Positions 12,469 to 23,907 of a DNA stretch of 64,000 nt are shown in pieces (position 1 is the first letter of the stretch; every line of letters begins with the position of its first letter). The notes below the pieces were generated by a model, which had not been told where the DNA came from, ran no database searches, and worked only from the letters and a program-made list of their open reading frames with translations. This DNA is from Aliidiomarina sanyensis (GTDB taxonomy: Bacteria > Pseudomonadota > Gammaproteobacteria > Enterobacterales > Alteromonadaceae): contig NZ_PIPM01000001.1 in the NCBI RefSeq assembly GCF_003987175.1, positions 124,001 through 188,000 on the forward strand, written 5' to 3'. The position numbers and the translations under genes are program-made.

Positions 12469-13583
12469 GCGAACTAGCACGTTGGGCAGAAGTCGATGAG
12501 CTACAACGGGGCATTGCGATTCAAGCCGGTGAGGTACTTCCTACGGGAGTTTATAAAAGTCGCCCTGAAGATTTTGAAGTCATTGAACAGCTTGGATTTG
12601 TCCCCGAGCAAAATCCGAAGGGTCAACAACACTGGCTTCGTATAAAAAAAGTCGGGGTGAATACCGAAGACTTAGCCAAGCAACTGAGCAAAGCACTGCG
12701 AATTCATCCACGTGACCTCGGCTACTCGGGTCTCAAAGATAAACATGCGGTGACAGAACAATGGATGAGCGTTCAGTTGCCCGCCTTGGACAACCCGGAT
12801 TGGTCCGTGTGGTGGACTCAGAATATGACGAGCGAGCGTTTGCGTGGTGGCTCTGCTGAGTTACTTGAGGTGGTTCGCAGCAGTAAAAAACTTCGAAGAG
12901 GAACCCATAAAGCGAACCTTTTTCGTTTGTGCGTGCGCGATATTTCGAACCCGGAAACTTTGCAACGTCGGCTTGAGGCTCTTGCGCACGTTGGGTCGGT
13001 CCCTAATTATTTTGGTCCACAACGTTTCGGTAGGCGGGGCGATAATGTTACACAAGCCCTTGCGATGGCACGGGGGGACCACCACGTTCGGGATCGTAAT
13101 CTTCGTAGTATTTTACTCAGTAGTATTCGTTCCTGGCTATTCAATACCTATGTACATCGCCGGTTGACGGAAGGCTTTCCCGCAATCACCGCAGGGGATG
13201 TGGTCATCCTCTCCGGGAGTCAGTCCTACTTTACGATTGAAACCTTGGATGATGTTATTCGTGCGCGTCATCAAACCGGAGACATTCTCGTATCGGGCCC
13301 GTTATATGGTGACGGCGAGAGCCCTGCGCAGGGGGCGGTAAAAGCATTTGAAGATCGCGTGGCAGCCGATTACCCGGAACTGGTTCATGTGTTGCGAGAC
13401 GCCCGCATGAAGGCGGAACGGCGTGCGCTTGCGTTATCGCTCTCAGAACTGCGATGGGATTGGCTTGAGGAACAGACGCTTCAGCTAAGCTTCGCGTTGC
13501 CAGCGGGTAGTTTTGCAACATCTGTATTAACTGAGTTAGGTGACTTTCAGGAGGCTTCTCATGCGAATATTGCTCAGCAATGA
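12465..13583 (+). CDS. truD: tRNA pseudouridine(13) synthase TruD
   Basis: Isomerises U13 of tRNA-Glu to pseudouridine. The 372-aa protein has the TruD-specific motif [15 protein letters not shown] with catalytic Asp92, [15 protein letters not shown], and the inserted TRUD domain in the second half ([10 protein letters not shown]). It is translationally coupled to ispF by a 4-bp GTGA overlap. It also overlaps surE by 23 bp, matching the conserved ispF-truD-surE-pcm order. Confidence 0.96.
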   Translation: MSELARWAEVDELQRGIAIQAGEVLPTGVYKSRPEDFEVIEQLGFVPEQNPKGQQHWLRIKKVGVNTEDLAKQLSKALRIHPRDLGYSGLKDKHAVTEQWMSVQLPALDNPDWSVWWTQNMTSERLRGGSAELLEVVRSSKKLRRGTHKANLFRLCVRDISNPETLQRRLEALAHVGSVPNYFGPQRFGRRGDNVTQALAMARGDHHVRDRNLRSILLSSIRSWLFNTYVHRRLTEGFPAITAGDVVILSGSQSYFTIETLDDVIRARHQTGDILVSGPLYGDGESPAQGAVKAFEDRVAADYPELVHVLRDARMKAERRALALSLSELRWDWLEEQTLQLSFALPAGSFATSVLTELGDFQEASHANIAQQ

Positions 13584-14310
13584 TGATGGAGTTCGTGCGC
13601 CAGGTCTTGCCGCCTTGCACAAGGAACTCTCAAAAATAGCCGACGTCACCGTGATAGCTCCCGATCGAAATTGCAGTGGGGCAAGTAACTCACTGACTTT
13701 GCATAATCCACTGCGCGTTGAGCAGTTGGAAAACGGTTTCTTTTCGGTGAATGGCACACCGACTGACTGTGTTCACATCGGCACAAATTCACCACTCGGT
13801 GAGTCACCTGATCTGGTTGTTTCGGGCATTAATGATGCGCCAAACATGGGTGATGACGTGATTTACTCGGGGACTGTTGCAGCGGCCACTGAGGGGCGTT
13901 TCTTGGGGTTGCCTGCAATTGCAGTCTCCATGGGAGAGTACGGCCATGATTTCTATGAGACGGCAGCCCGTGTCGTCGCTGAACTCGTTGGTCAGCTGGA
14001 TCGTGATCCTATTTCCTCTGATTTCGTCCTGAATGTGAATGTGCCATATCGTCCGTATGAACAAATTAAAGGGATCCAAATGACGCGACTCGGTCGCCGC
14101 CACCGGGCTGAAACCATGGTCCGGGATTCCGATCCTTGGGGCCGTGAGATTTTCTGGTATGGGCCCGTCGGACCTCACCGTGATGATGGTCCAGGAACGG
14201 ACTTCGCAGCGGTCGCCGATGGATATGTTTCGGTCACGCCATTGACAGTGGATATGACGGCGCGGGATGATCGAGAAAAAGTACAGCAGTGGTTAACAAA
14301 ACACACATGA
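13561..14310 (+). CDS. surE: 5'/3'-nucleotidase SurE
   Basis: Metal-dependent nucleotidase/exopolyphosphatase of the survival-protein family. It opens [16 protein letters not shown] with metal ligands D8 and D9, followed by [15 protein letters not shown] and the [20 protein letters not shown] block. Length is 249 aa. The open frame extends to 13540, but the ATG at 13561 has a CAGGAGG Shine-Dalgarno sequence and matches the family N terminus. The gene lies within the truD-surE-pcm-nlpD-rpoS stationary-phase cluster. Confidence 0.97.
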   Translation: MRILLSNDDGVRAPGLAALHKELSKIADVTVIAPDRNCSGASNSLTLHNPLRVEQLENGFFSVNGTPTDCVHIGTNSPLGESPDLVVSGINDAPNMGDDVIYSGTVAAATEGRFLGLPAIAVSMGEYGHDFYETAARVVAELVGQLDRDPISSDFVLNVNVPYRPYEQIKGIQMTRLGRRHRAETMVRDSDPWGREIFWYGPVGPHRDDGPGTDFAAVADGYVSVTPLTVDMTARDDREKVQQWLTKHT

Positions 14311-14948
14311 AAGTGACCAATCATCAGGGCTTAGCCAAACGTCTTGTCGAAAAACTAAGGGCATTAGGAATTCGGGATCAGCAGGTTCTTGACGTGCTCG
14401 CACGGACACCACGACACGAGTTCATGCCAGAGTCTCTGGCACATCAAGCCTATGAGAATACCGCATTGCCGATCGGGAATGGACAAACCATTTCACAGCC
14501 CTACATGGTTGCGAAGATGACGAGCCTGATTTTGGAACAGACCCATGGGCGAGTCCTGGAAATTGGAACCGGCTCAGGGTACCAAACGGCAATTCTGGCA
14601 CAACTTGTTTCTCATGTTTATTCGGTCGAACGGATAAGTCAGCTGCAGTATCATGCGCAGCGCCGAATGAAGCGGCTTGACCTGCACAATATTTCAATGC
14701 GGCATGGAGACGGATGGCAGGGGTGGGTGAGTAAAGCCCCATTTGATGGAATTATCGTAACAGCCGCGGCGAGTCATGTACCCGACGCACTGCTTGCTCA
14801 GTTGAGTCCTGACCAAGGGCGGCTGGTGATTCCCGTGGGAGCTCAACAGCAGGAGCTTTTGGTGATTGAGCGTCGGGGCGATGAATTTTTAAAGCGAAGT
14901 GAAGGAGCTGTGCGGTTTGTACCGCTGGTGCAAGGAGATTTAGCTTGA
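14307..14948 (+). CDS. pcm: Protein-L-isoaspartate O-methyltransferase
   Basis: SAM-dependent repair enzyme that methylates isoaspartyl residues in damaged proteins. The 213-aa protein has [21 protein letters not shown], then [11 protein letters not shown] and the SAM-binding [16 protein letters not shown] chose the ATG overlapping the surE stop (ATGA at 14307) over the GTG at 14289. The stop overlaps the TTG of the next gene. Confidence 0.96.
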   Translation: MKVTNHQGLAKRLVEKLRALGIRDQQVLDVLARTPRHEFMPESLAHQAYENTALPIGNGQTISQPYMVAKMTSLILEQTHGRVLEIGTGSGYQTAILAQLVSHVYSVERISQLQYHAQRRMKRLDLHNISMRHGDGWQGWVSKAPFDGIIVTAAASHVPDALLAQLSPDQGRLVIPVGAQQQELLVIERRGDEFLKRSEGAVRFVPLVQGDLA

Positions 14949-15523
14949 AAGTTTTCAGTACGTTGTACGATAAAGCGTTGGTGTGGGCACAGCATCGACG
15001 CGCGCCCGCCATTTTATCGGGGATAAGCTTTGCCGAGTCGGTAATATTTCCGATTCCAGTGGATGTGATGTTGGCCCCTATGGCGATTGCTCAGCCAAAT
15101 CGTGCAATGTATTTCGCCATGTTAACGACGATTTTCTCGGTTCTAGGCGGAATTGCTGGTTACTTCTTAGGCTTGTTGGCGTTTGAACCCATTGTGTTGC
15201 CAGTGATCGAGTATTTTGGCCACACGGATACCTTGTTGCAGGCACAGCGCTGGTTTGCCGAATGGGGATTTTGGGTCATTTTCCTCGCTGGCTTTTCACC
15301 CATTCCTTATAAAGTTTTTACAGTCACCGCAGGTGTGATGACCATTGCGTTTCTACCCTTTGTGATCGCTTCGGTGATTGGTCGAGGGATGCGCTTTTTT
15401 TTGGTTGCGTGGCTCATGAAGTGGGGCGGACCGATTATGGAAAAACATTTGCGGCAACATATGGATACCATCGGATGGGCGGTTGTTGTTCTCGCGATTG
15501 TCGCGTATTTTATTCTTCGATAA
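14945..15523 (+). CDS. yqaA: YqaA-family (DedA-like/VTT) inner-membrane protein
   Basis: A 192-residue polytopic membrane protein with about four to five hydrophobic segments. The sequence [23 protein letters not shown] resembles the DedA/SNARE-associated fold, with the re-entrant [17 protein letters not shown] block. Family members are thought to act in membrane homeostasis or lipid transport, but the role of YqaA proteins is not established. The TTG start overlaps the pcm stop (TTGA). It sits between pcm and nlpD as in many gammaproteobacteria. Confidence 0.88.
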   Translation: MKVFSTLYDKALVWAQHRRAPAILSGISFAESVIFPIPVDVMLAPMAIAQPNRAMYFAMLTTIFSVLGGIAGYFLGLLAFEPIVLPVIEYFGHTDTLLQAQRWFAEWGFWVIFLAGFSPIPYKVFTVTAGVMTIAFLPFVIASVIGRGMRFFLVAWLMKWGGPIMEKHLRQHMDTIGWAVVVLAIVAYFILR

Positions 15524-15558
15524 GGCAGTGGCTTCAATAACACATAGGTAGGCTGTTT

Positions 15559-16434
15559 ATGCGCCGATTGGGGATGTTACATGTTGTGGTTGGAGTCCTG
15601 ATATTGCAGGGCTGCACGGCACCTCATGAGCCCGCTCCTGTCGAACGTGTTTACCGAGGGAAAACGTTTCTCGATTATGAACGCGCTTCGTTGAATCAAG
15701 AAACCTATCGTGTGCAAGCCGGCGAAACACTCTATTCCATCGCATTTCGCGCGAATATGGATTTACGGGAGATTGCCCAGCTCAATGGTCTCTCGCATCC
15801 CTATACTATTTTCGTCGGTCAAGAGCTGCGACTTCGCCCCTCAACTCCTGGGCCTTCGCCTCGTTCATCGCCCACCCAAGAAACGGTTGCGACTCGTTCT
15901 TCATCGGAGTATGGTGTAACAAACAATCAACAAAGCACACAAACCACAAGCGAACAAAGGGCCGGACCGAGCACACCGCGTTCAGAAAGCAGTGGAACTC
16001 CCGCTACACCTGTTGTTAGCTCACCCTCTGTGCAAACGCAACGCTCGGTTCCCACCGCTGATTTAAGGTGGCAATGGCCGAGTCGAGCGCGTGTGGTTCG
16101 CAGATTCTCCACCCACGAAACGGGTGGACGCGGCATGGAATTCGCTGGGAATCGAGGGGACCCAGTTCTTGCGGCCGCTGCGGGTCGTGTTGTTTATGTT
16201 GGGAGCGCATTGCGTGGTTACGGGCAGTTAATCATTTTGAAACATAATGATGATTACATCACTGCTTATGGTCATAACGATCAACTGCTCGTCCGTGAGC
16301 AACAATGGGTTGAGGCGGGCGAACAGATTGCGACGATGGGTAGTACCGGCCGGGAGGATGTCCGGCTTCGGTTTGAACTGCGGTTTCGGGGAAATTCGGT
16401 GAATCCGGAAAACTATCTTCCCCGTCAACGCTAG
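15559..16434 (+). CDS. nlpD: Murein hydrolase activator NlpD
   Basis: Outer-membrane lipoprotein that activates the amidase AmiC at the division septum. It has a signal peptide with lipobox LQGC (lipidated Cys19). A LysM domain lies at about residues 51-94 (YRVQAGETLYSIA), then a Ser/Thr/Pro-rich linker, and a C-terminal M23 (LytM) domain at about 185-288. The LytM domain lacks the full HxxxD/HxH zinc set, as in NlpD activators. The gene is 24 bp upstream of rpoS; in E. coli the main rpoS promoter lies inside nlpD, which may hold here. Confidence 0.94.
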   Translation: MRRLGMLHVVVGVLILQGCTAPHEPAPVERVYRGKTFLDYERASLNQETYRVQAGETLYSIAFRANMDLREIAQLNGLSHPYTIFVGQELRLRPSTPGPSPRSSPTQETVATRSSSEYGVTNNQQSTQTTSEQRAGPSTPRSESSGTPATPVVSSPSVQTQRSVPTADLRWQWPSRARVVRRFSTHETGGRGMEFAGNRGDPVLAAAAGRVVYVGSALRGYGQLIILKHNDDYITAYGHNDQLLVREQQWVEAGEQIATMGSTGREDVRLRFELRFRGNSVNPENYLPRQR

Positions 16435-16458
16435 TGTCAAACACAAGGGGAGAGGAGT

Positions 16459-17457
16459 ATGTCGATGCGTGAACAGGAAGACCATCTGAAGGACGACGAT
16501 GATGCTGACGAATCAGAGGACCTGGAATTCTCTGGCGATGACAGTAGCAACGACAATGAGCGCGAGTCAATTGATGCTGAGCTTGAAGAAGCGTTAGCGA
16601 ACAAAAGCAAGTATCAGCGCAAACTCGATGCGACTCAGATGTACCTCAGTGAAATCGGATTTTCGCCTTTGCTCACTGCAGAGGAAGAAGTCTACTTTGC
16701 CCGAAAAGCACTTAAGGGTGACCTCAAAGCACGCCAACGCATGATTGAAAGTAATTTGCGTTTGGTGGTCAAAATAGCTCGCCGTTACCACAACCGTGGT
16801 CTTGCTCTTCTCGATCTGATTGAAGAAGGGAACCTTGGGCTCATCCGCGCGGTGGAAAAGTTCGATCCCGAGCGGGGCTTTCGTTTTTCAACCTACGCGA
16901 CATGGTGGATTCGCCAAACAATCGAGCGGGCTATTATGAACCAGACCCGAACGATTCGTTTACCGATTCATGTTGTGAAGGAGCTCAATATTTATCTCCG
17001 CGCGGCGCGTGAGCTTGCGCAAAAGCTCGAACATGAGCCCACGGCAGAAGATATCGCTCGGAGTTTAGAGAAACCAGTCGATGATGTTTCAAAAATGCTC
17101 CGCTTGAACGAGCGAATTGCATCGGTGGATACACCGATCGCGGGAGACAGTGAGAAAGGTTTGCTCGACATTATTGCCGATGAGAATGAGGATGGACCCG
17201 AAGGCGCGCTTCAAGACGAGGACATGCGTGAGCGTTTGTTGGGTTGGATCGACTCGTTGAATGCGAAACAAAAGGAAGTGATCGCACGGCGTTTTGGATT
17301 GCTCGGTTATGAGCCATCGACCCTCGAAGATGTGGGGCGCGAAATCGGTCTCACTCGCGAGCGAGTGCGGCAGATTCAAGTCGAGGCTTTGCGTCGTCTC
17401 AAGGAATTGATGGAACAACAAGGCCTCTCGAACGAATCCGTGTTCTCTCGCGAATAA
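16459..17457 (+). CDS. rpoS: RNA polymerase sigma factor RpoS
   Basis: Stationary-phase and general stress sigma factor. The 332-aa protein has an acidic N terminus (residues 1-45), region 1.2 ([21 protein letters not shown]), region 2 ([35 protein letters not shown]), region 3 and region 4 with the helix-turn-helix ([19 protein letters not shown]). GGGGAGAGGAGT gives a strong Shine-Dalgarno sequence. The gene is convergent with mutS, leaving 24 bp. Confidence 0.97.
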   Translation: MSMREQEDHLKDDDDADESEDLEFSGDDSSNDNERESIDAELEEALANKSKYQRKLDATQMYLSEIGFSPLLTAEEEVYFARKALKGDLKARQRMIESNLRLVVKIARRYHNRGLALLDLIEEGNLGLIRAVEKFDPERGFRFSTYATWWIRQTIERAIMNQTRTIRLPIHVVKELNIYLRAARELAQKLEHEPTAEDIARSLEKPVDDVSKMLRLNERIASVDTPIAGDSEKGLLDIIADENEDGPEGALQDEDMRERLLGWIDSLNAKQKEVIARRFGLLGYEPSTLEDVGREIGLTRERVRQIQVEALRRLKELMEQQGLSNESVFSRE

Positions 17458-17481
17458 TTTAAAAATCAATTCATCGTGGCG

Positions 17482-20031
17482 CTATTTCATCGACTTTAAT
17501 TGATAAAGTAGCGCCAACGCTTCCCGAGGGGATAAATCATCGGGATGAATCGCATCGAGCTGTTGCAAGCGGGGATCGATTGGCGAATCTTTCTGCTCAG
17601 CAGGCGCAGGAACGTCCAATGATAACTGTGCCCCCGCTGCGGTGTCGCGGTTATTTTCGAGCTCAGTCAGGCGCGCTCGGGCACGATGAATGACACGCTC
17701 AGGAACGCCAGCGAGTTGGGCTACTTGAATCCCAAAGCTCTTGCTCGCCGCGCCATCGCGGACGTGATATAAAAACGCGATCGTATCTCCATGCTCCGTC
17801 GCATCGACGTGTACATTCACGACCTCAGGATACAGGCTACTGAGTTCAGTTAACTCAAAGTAATGGGTAGCAAAGAGAGTCATGGCGCCAAGCTCTGCTA
17901 ATGCCTCTGCACTAGCCCAAGCCAACGACATTCCATCGTAGGTTGAGGTTCCTCGTCCAATTTCATCCATTAGAACGAGCGATTGCGAAGTCGCATTATG
18001 AAGAATGGCTGCTGTCTCTGTCATTTCAACCATGAAAGTCGATCGCCCGGAGGCGAGTTCATCCGCGGCACCGATGCGAGTAAAGATACGGTCAATTGGA
18101 CCGATCGTGGCGCGCTCTGCGGGCACAAAGCTGCCGGTGTGTGCGAGAAGTGCGATCAGTGCGGTTTGACGCATAAAGGTCGACTTACCACCCATGTTTG
18201 GTCCGGTTATCACATGGACGCGGCGGTCTTTTGTGAAGGTCACGTCGTTTGCAATGAATGGTTGCTCTGAAAAACATTCAACGACTGGGTGACGCCCCCC
18301 ACGAATGGTTAGCTCAGCCTCGGTTGTAAATTCTGGTTTGATATAGTTTAAACGTTGGGCTCGTTCAGCGAAGCAACAAAACACATCAAGTTCAGCCAAA
18401 TCACGAGCACAATCTTGTAGCGCTCCTAATGAGGGAAGCAGAGCTTCCAAGATCGCTTGGTAAATGGTTTTCTCAATCGCAAGTGCACGACTTTGACTTT
18501 GGAGCACTTGGTCCTCAAACGTCTTGAGCTCAGGAATGATATATCGTTCCGCATTTTTGAGGGTTTGCCGACGTTGATAGTCGTCAGGCACTCGATCTGC
18601 GGCTAAACGGCTGAGCTCAATATAAAACCCATGAACCTTGTTATAACCGACTTTGAGATTCTGGATTCCGGTCCGCTCGCGTTCACGGGCTTCGAGTGCG
18701 GCGAGCTGTTCGGTTCCTCCATCGCTGAGTGCCCGATAATGATCGAGGTCAGCATTGTAGCCAGGGCGTATGACTCCGCCATCGCGAATCAAGACAGGCG
18801 GATTATCAATGATGGCGCTCGCCAACAGCGAATGGACATTTTCGAACTCTGGGAATGCCTGCAGTACCGTCTGATTTGCCGCAAGAAGCGACGCATTGAT
18901 CTGCGGGATATGTGCCAAAGCATGACGTAATCGCGCAAGATCGCGAGGACGGGCCGATTGCAAAGCAATACGCGCAAGAATTCTTTCCAAGTCGCCGAGT
19001 TCTCTTAGAAGGGGTTGCAGCGTGGCAGCCAGACCACTGTGAAGGATCGTTGCTACCCGATCTTGCCGAGATCTAAGTTGATGTATATCGCGCAGCGGCC
19101 TGTGGAGCCAACGTTTAAGAAGCCGACTACCCATGGGTGTCTTGGTTTTATCTAAAACCGCAGCGAGTGTGTGATTCTCACCACCTTGCAGATTCTCTGT
19201 TAGCTCAAGGTTACGTCGGGTACTCGCGTCGAGATGAATCGCTTCTCGTCCATATTCTTGTTGCAACCCACGAAAATGAGGAAGCGCAGCGCGTTGCGTG
19301 TCCTTAATATACTGAAGGACGCAACCCGCTGCGGGAATACCTGGATGATCACGCGCGATACCGAACCCCTGAAGATCATGAGTCTGAAACTGGCGAGTCA
19401 AGGCAGAGAATGCACTTTCGCTATCGAAATCCCACTCAGGACGCCGACGAAGACCATTGAACACCGCTAACGAGGGGGGTAAGACAAGCGTTTCTGGATA
19501 GAGTAATTCTGCTGGCTTTAGGCGTTCGAGTTCAGCGACCAAGGCTGCTTCACTCGAGGGGTGACTCACCACAAAGCGGCCACTGCTGATGTCTGCAGTC
19601 GCGAGACCCCAGCCACTGTCTTGTGGATAGATCGCCACCAATAAGTTTTCACGATACGCATCAAGTAGGGCTTCATCGGACACCGTCCCTGGCGTTAAGA
19701 TGCGGACTACTTTCCGTTCGACAGGACCTTTACTCGTTGCTGGATCGCCAACTTGTTCACAAATGGCAACAGACTCTCCCATACGAATCAGACGGGCCAG
19801 ATAGTTTTCCGCTGCATGGTAGGGGACTCCGGCCATCGGAATGGGACGTCCCGCGGATTGGCCACGTTGAGTTAATGAGATATCAAGCAGATCGGCGGCG
19901 CGCTCGGCATCGTCATAAAAGAGCTCATAGAAATCGCCCATTCGGTAAAATAGGAGAATATCGGGATGTTCGGCTTTGATCGCCAGGTATTGTTGCATCA
20001 TTGGCGTGTGCGCAGAAGCTGATTTGCTCAT
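17482..20031 (-). CDS. mutS: DNA mismatch repair protein MutS
   Basis: Recognises mismatches and recruits MutL. The 849-aa protein has the mismatch-wedge motif GDFYELF (Phe34/Glu36), connector and lever domains, a Walker A ATPase loop ([11 protein letters not shown]), [14 protein letters not shown] (Walker B/signature) and a C-terminal helix-turn-helix. The reading direction opposes rpoS, as in related genomes. An inverted repeat with arms GGCGCTA/TAGCGCC (17478-17515) overlaps its 3' end and could contribute to termination, though no T-run follows. Confidence 0.97.
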   Translation of the reverse strand: MSKSASAHTPMMQQYLAIKAEHPDILLFYRMGDFYELFYDDAERAADLLDISLTQRGQSAGRPIPMAGVPYHAAENYLARLIRMGESVAICEQVGDPATSKGPVERKVVRILTPGTVSDEALLDAYRENLLVAIYPQDSGWGLATADISSGRFVVSHPSSEAALVAELERLKPAELLYPETLVLPPSLAVFNGLRRRPEWDFDSESAFSALTRQFQTHDLQGFGIARDHPGIPAAGCVLQYIKDTQRAALPHFRGLQQEYGREAIHLDASTRRNLELTENLQGGENHTLAAVLDKTKTPMGSRLLKRWLHRPLRDIHQLRSRQDRVATILHSGLAATLQPLLRELGDLERILARIALQSARPRDLARLRHALAHIPQINASLLAANQTVLQAFPEFENVHSLLASAIIDNPPVLIRDGGVIRPGYNADLDHYRALSDGGTEQLAALEARERERTGIQNLKVGYNKVHGFYIELSRLAADRVPDDYQRRQTLKNAERYIIPELKTFEDQVLQSQSRALAIEKTIYQAILEALLPSLGALQDCARDLAELDVFCCFAERAQRLNYIKPEFTTEAELTIRGGRHPVVECFSEQPFIANDVTFTKDRRVHVITGPNMGGKSTFMRQTALIALLAHTGSFVPAERATIGPIDRIFTRIGAADELASGRSTFMVEMTETAAILHNATSQSLVLMDEIGRGTSTYDGMSLAWASAEALAELGAMTLFATHYFELTELSSLYPEVVNVHVDATEHGDTIAFLYHVRDGAASKSFGIQVAQLAGVPERVIHRARARLTELENNRDTAAGAQLSLDVPAPAEQKDSPIDPRLQQLDAIHPDDLSPREALALLYQLKSMK

Positions 20032-20158
20032 GGGTCCCTGTTATTCTTATGTGATTCAGAGGTGATTGCGTAATGATCCTTAATTTGGTGGCAAATGCCA
20101 AGCGTGCTCCGCATAATAAATGCGCGAACAAGACTTTCAGCTTACAGGAATTTTTGGT

Positions 20159-20656
20159 GTGAACCTAGAAACTGAATTATCCGAATCACTGCATGCGCTT
20201 GCGAGTTTACTGAAGCAACGATATTGGCGGTTGGGCTCTGCTGAGTCATGCACTGGGGGAGGACTTGCTTATGCTTGCACGGCGCTGTCAGGAAGTTCGG
20301 ACTGGTTTGAAGGGAGCATTGTAAGCTACAGCAATGCAATGAAAATCAATCTCCTTGGGGTGCCTGTGGAGACCCTAAAAGCATTTGGCGCAGTGTCTCA
20401 CGAAACCGCGGAGGCCATGGTACGTGGATTGCAAACTGCGCTTGGCGTGCAGGCTGCGGTGAGTATTACGGGAATTGCAGGGCCAACGGGAGGAACGGCA
20501 AATAAACCTGTTGGAACGGTGTGTTTTGGATTCGCGATGGATAAAAACACATGGACTGATATCCAGTACTTTCACGGAGAAAGAGATGAAGTTCGCCGAC
20601 AGTCGATTATCTACGCGGTGTCACAAATAATAAAATATCTTCGTGAAAACAAATAA
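20159..20656 (+). CDS. pncC: Nicotinamide-nucleotide amidohydrolase (CinA C-terminal type)
   Basis: Hydrolyses nicotinamide mononucleotide to nicotinate mononucleotide in pyridine-nucleotide recycling. The protein (165 aa) is only the CinA C-terminal domain, as in E. coli PncC: AESCTGGGLA with the catalytic Ser, SYSNAMKINLLGV, GIAGPTGG and KPVGTVCFG. The frame is open to an ATG at 20120. I prefer the GTG at 20159, which has AGGA 9 bp upstream and gives the normal length. It precedes recA, the common pncC-recA pair. Confidence 0.9.
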   Translation: MNLETELSESLHALASLLKQRYWRLGSAESCTGGGLAYACTALSGSSDWFEGSIVSYSNAMKINLLGVPVETLKAFGAVSHETAEAMVRGLQTALGVQAAVSITGIAGPTGGTANKPVGTVCFGFAMDKNTWTDIQYFHGERDEVRRQSIIYAVSQIIKYLRENK

Positions 20657-20702
20657 TTACATTAAGAATGAGCAGCCTTTCGAAAAAAAATTCTATCATA
20701 GC

Positions 20703-20730
20703 TTGATACTGTATAGATAAACAGTATACT
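20703..20730 (+). promoter_or_regulatory. LexA-controlled recA promoter (SOS box)
   Basis: -35 TTGATA (20703-20708) and -10 TATACT (20725-20730) are separated by exactly 16 bp. Those 16 bp are a perfect LexA box, CTGT-N8-ACAG (20709-20724), so repressor would occlude both elements. This matches the E. coli recA promoter design. The start codon lies 39 bp after the -10. Confidence 0.9.
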
Positions 20731-20768
20731 TGACGAGGTACTTTCCTCAGGAATCTGGAGCAGCAACG

Positions 20769-21815
20769 ATGAGCAACAACGATAACAAGCAAAAGGCACT
20801 GACCGCAGCCCTTGGTCAAATTGAGCGTCAATTTGGAAAAGGTGCGATTATGCGTCTGGGCGATAACCGAGCGATGGACATTGAAGCCATCTCAACGGGC
20901 TCACTTAGTCTTGATATTGCTTTAGGCATTGGTGGTCTCCCATGTGGGCGTGTGATCGAGATATTTGGTCCTGAATCGAGTGGTAAAACAACGCTCACCT
21001 TGCAGGTTATTGCGGAAGCACAAAAAAATGGCAAGACCTGTGCGTTCGTTGATGCTGAGCATGCATTGGACCCAGTCTATGCCGAGAAGCTCGGTGTGAA
21101 TGTCGATGAATTGCTCGTTTCGCAGCCAGATACCGGAGAACAAGCACTCGAGATCTGTGACATGTTAGTTCGTTCTGCGGCGGTTGATGTCATTATTGTT
21201 GACTCGGTCGCAGCCCTGACACCCCGTGCGGAAATTGAGGGTGAGATGGGAGATACGCACGTCGGCTTACAAGCCCGCTTGATGTCACAAGCGCTCCGTA
21301 AGTTGACAGCCAATATTAAAAAATCAAACACCATGTGCATCTTTATTAACCAGATTCGGATGAAAATTGGCGTGATGTTTGGTAACCCAGAAACGACGAC
21401 CGGTGGTAACGCGCTTAAGTTCTATTCTTCGGTTCGTCTGGATATTCGTCGCACCGGAGCACTCAAAGAAGGCGACGAGGTCGTTGGAAATGAAACGCGA
21501 GTGAAGGTGGTTAAGAACAAGGTTGCGCCTCCGTTTAAGCAGGCTGATTTCCAGATCATGTATGGCGCTGGAATTTCAAAAGAAGGTGAGCTGATTGACT
21601 TGGGCGTTAAGCATAAGATTGTTGAGAAATCCGGTGCTTGGTATAGCTATAAAGGCGATAAGATTGGTCAAGGGAAAGCAAACTCAATGAAGTTCTTAAC
21701 TGAGAACCCAGCGATTGCTCAAGAAATTGAAAAGCGTTTGCGCGATATGTTACTTCTCAAGCCAACGATTCCTGCAGAAGAGGCGATTGCGAATCCGGGT
21801 GAAGAGGACGCATAG
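20769..21815 (+). CDS. recA: Recombinase RecA
   Basis: ATP-dependent strand-exchange protein and SOS co-protease. The 348-aa protein has Walker [12 protein letters not shown], loop L1, loop L2 near [17 protein letters not shown], and an acidic C-terminal tail. I chose the ATG at 20769 (MSNNDNKQ) over an upstream in-frame start at 20730, which would fall inside the promoter -10. A LexA box lies upstream and a strong terminator downstream. No recX follows, unlike in enterics. Confidence 0.98.
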   Translation: MSNNDNKQKALTAALGQIERQFGKGAIMRLGDNRAMDIEAISTGSLSLDIALGIGGLPCGRVIEIFGPESSGKTTLTLQVIAEAQKNGKTCAFVDAEHALDPVYAEKLGVNVDELLVSQPDTGEQALEICDMLVRSAAVDVIIVDSVAALTPRAEIEGEMGDTHVGLQARLMSQALRKLTANIKKSNTMCIFINQIRMKIGVMFGNPETTTGGNALKFYSSVRLDIRRTGALKEGDEVVGNETRVKVVKNKVAPPFKQADFQIMYGAGISKEGELIDLGVKHKIVEKSGAWYSYKGDKIGQGKANSMKFLTENPAIAQEIEKRLRDMLLLKPTIPAEEAIANPGEEDA

Positions 21816-21842
21816 GTTCGCATCTCGGAAGGTTAAACAGAG

Positions 21843-21873
21843 AAAAAAGCCGAATTTTTATTCGGCTTTTTTT
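21843..21873 (+). terminator. Rho-independent terminator after recA
   Basis: A 12-bp stem (AAAAAAGCCGAA / TTCGGCTTTTTT) with a 6-nt loop merges into a T-run. It lies 27 bp after the recA stop. The A-tract on the 5' arm would also allow some termination on the opposite strand. Confidence 0.9.
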
Positions 21874-22039
21874 GTGTGAGATTCAGACAGACGGACTTTA
21901 GGATAAAGTAACCGGGGAATTAGTTTCGCTTCCATGTGTTCAAGGGTATGCTAGAACGAATAGAACAAAATGCGTGCTGCTGCTTGTTTTCCGAATTCTA
22001 CGTAAGATTGGTTTTGATAGTGATAAGAGAGTATTTCCA

Positions 22040-23863
22040 GTGAACCGCTTCCATCGATTTTCCTCTACCTGTATTTTTCTCGGCATGTTAAGTACCTCGG
22101 TCATGGGACTTAGCGCATGCTCACCCGCACCGCAAGATTCGAGTGTGGTTCAACAGCAACAGGCGTCGCAGCTTCTTGCAGCCACTTTTGAAGAATATAG
22201 CCACGCATTGATGGCTCTTGAGCCAATGCGTGCGACCTTTCGAGGGCAACACCAATACAACGATCAACTACCGAATATCTTTAGTGCAGAGCACCGAGAG
22301 AGACGCCGCCTTTTAGAGGAAGAGTATCTCGCTGTTTTAAATCGCATTAACCCGGAGCTTCTGAATGCAGATGATCGGTTGAGCTATCGAATTTTTCGGT
22401 ACGAGCGGGAGATGGAATTAGCGCGCATGGCGCATCCAGAGCATCTCATGCCACTCAATCAGTTTTATAATATGACCAATACTTGGGCGATGCTCGGCTC
22501 AGGGACTTCGGCACAACCATTTCGTGATGTGCGGGACTATGAGAATTGGGCGGCGCGAATGGAACGCATTCCAGTTTTGATTGATGAAATGATCACCAAT
22601 ATGAATGAAGGGATTGCACAGGGTGTCACTCAACCTCGAGTATTGATGGAGCGCGTGCAGACTCAAATTGCAGCTCATCTGGTGGATGACCTGCAAGAGA
22701 GCCTGTTTATGCGTCCAATTCTCTCGTTTCCCGAAGGTGTTTCCGAGGCGGATCAAGTGCGTCTTGCTGAGCGCTATGAAACCTTGTTGAGTGAAACCGT
22801 GCTTCCGGCGTATCAACGCCTTTTTGATTACCTAGAGCGCGACTATATTCCAGCATCGCGGACCGGCAGCTATGGGATTGGTTCTTTGCCTGGAGGGCAG
22901 GCATGGTATCAGTTCCTTGTGCAATGGCATACCACCACACCGATGACGGTGACCGAAGTTCATGAAGTTGGGCTTGCAGAAGTCGAGCGGATTCAGAGTG
23001 CTATTCAAGCCGTCATGGATGAAGTCGAATTCGAGGGCTCGATGGAAGCTTTTTTTGTGTTTACTCGCGACGATCCGCAATTTCACTACAGTTCCCGAGA
23101 AGAAATGCTTGAAGACTATCGCGCGTTCGCCGCAAAAGTCGATGCAGTATCTGATCGGTTATTTTTCCCAGAAATGCTCCCGCAAGCCGATTACGAAATT
23201 CGCAAGGTTGAACGGTTTCGCGAACGCAGTGCAAGTTCAGGAAGCTACTCACGCCCGAGTGAAGATGGCTCACGACCTGGAATCTTTTATTTAAATACCT
23301 ATGATTTGCCGTCTCGTCCCACATGGGCAAAAGGTGCGCTCACTCTCCATGAAGCGGTTCCAGGCCATCATTATCAAATTGCGTTACAACAAGAACTGAC
23401 GCATTTACCGGATTTTCGACGGTTTGGAAGCATCACCGCGTACATTGAAGGCTGGGGATTGTATTCAGAATCGTTGGGGGATGAATTGGGAGTTTATGAT
23501 GCATACGACCGTTATGGTGCGTTGATTGCAGAGCTTTGGCGAGCGATTCGCTTAGTCGTGGATACGGGTATCCATGCGAAAGGGTGGAGTCGTCAAGAAG
23601 TACTCGATTATATGGCAGCGAATGCGCCAGTCGGTGAGGCAAGACGGGTTTCTGAGGCAGAACGATTTATGGCGCTGCCGGGACAAGCGCTCGCTTACAA
23701 AATTGGTCAGCTGCACATTCAGTCTTTACGTGATCGCGCAGAAGCCGCGCTTGGTGAGGGTTTTGATGTGCGAGAGTTCCATCGTCAGGTGCTGAAAAAT
23801 GGCTCGCTTCCGCTAGCAATTCTGGAAGAAGAGATTGATGCGTGGATTGCACGTGAAATGTAA
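22040..23863 (+). CDS. DUF885-family lipoprotein (putative metallopeptidase)
   Basis: A 607-residue exported protein of the DUF885 family; members are predicted zinc peptidases, and few have been tested. The N terminus (RFHRFSSTCIFLG...) is a signal peptide with lipobox LSAC, so it is probably membrane-anchored in the periplasm. The hallmark HEAVPGHH begins at about residue 437, and EGWGLYSE follows in the second half. The frame is open from 21974; I chose the GTG at 22040 because it places the signal peptide at the start. Substrate unknown. The 224-bp gap upstream holds only the recA terminator. Confidence 0.85.
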   Translation: MNRFHRFSSTCIFLGMLSTSVMGLSACSPAPQDSSVVQQQQASQLLAATFEEYSHALMALEPMRATFRGQHQYNDQLPNIFSAEHRERRRLLEEEYLAVLNRINPELLNADDRLSYRIFRYEREMELARMAHPEHLMPLNQFYNMTNTWAMLGSGTSAQPFRDVRDYENWAARMERIPVLIDEMITNMNEGIAQGVTQPRVLMERVQTQIAAHLVDDLQESLFMRPILSFPEGVSEADQVRLAERYETLLSETVLPAYQRLFDYLERDYIPASRTGSYGIGSLPGGQAWYQFLVQWHTTTPMTVTEVHEVGLAEVERIQSAIQAVMDEVEFEGSMEAFFVFTRDDPQFHYSSREEMLEDYRAFAAKVDAVSDRLFFPEMLPQADYEIRKVERFRERSASSGSYSRPSEDGSRPGIFYLNTYDLPSRPTWAKGALTLHEAVPGHHYQIALQQELTHLPDFRRFGSITAYIEGWGLYSESLGDELGVYDAYDRYGALIAELWRAIRLVVDTGIHAKGWSRQEVLDYMAANAPVGEARRVSEAERFMALPGQALAYKIGQLHIQSLRDRAEAALGEGFDVREFHRQVLKNGSLPLAILEEEIDAWIAREM

Positions 23864-23907
23864 CGTAAGCTTATTTTAGGGCAGTTTGGGTGATGTGAGG
23901 GAATGCG

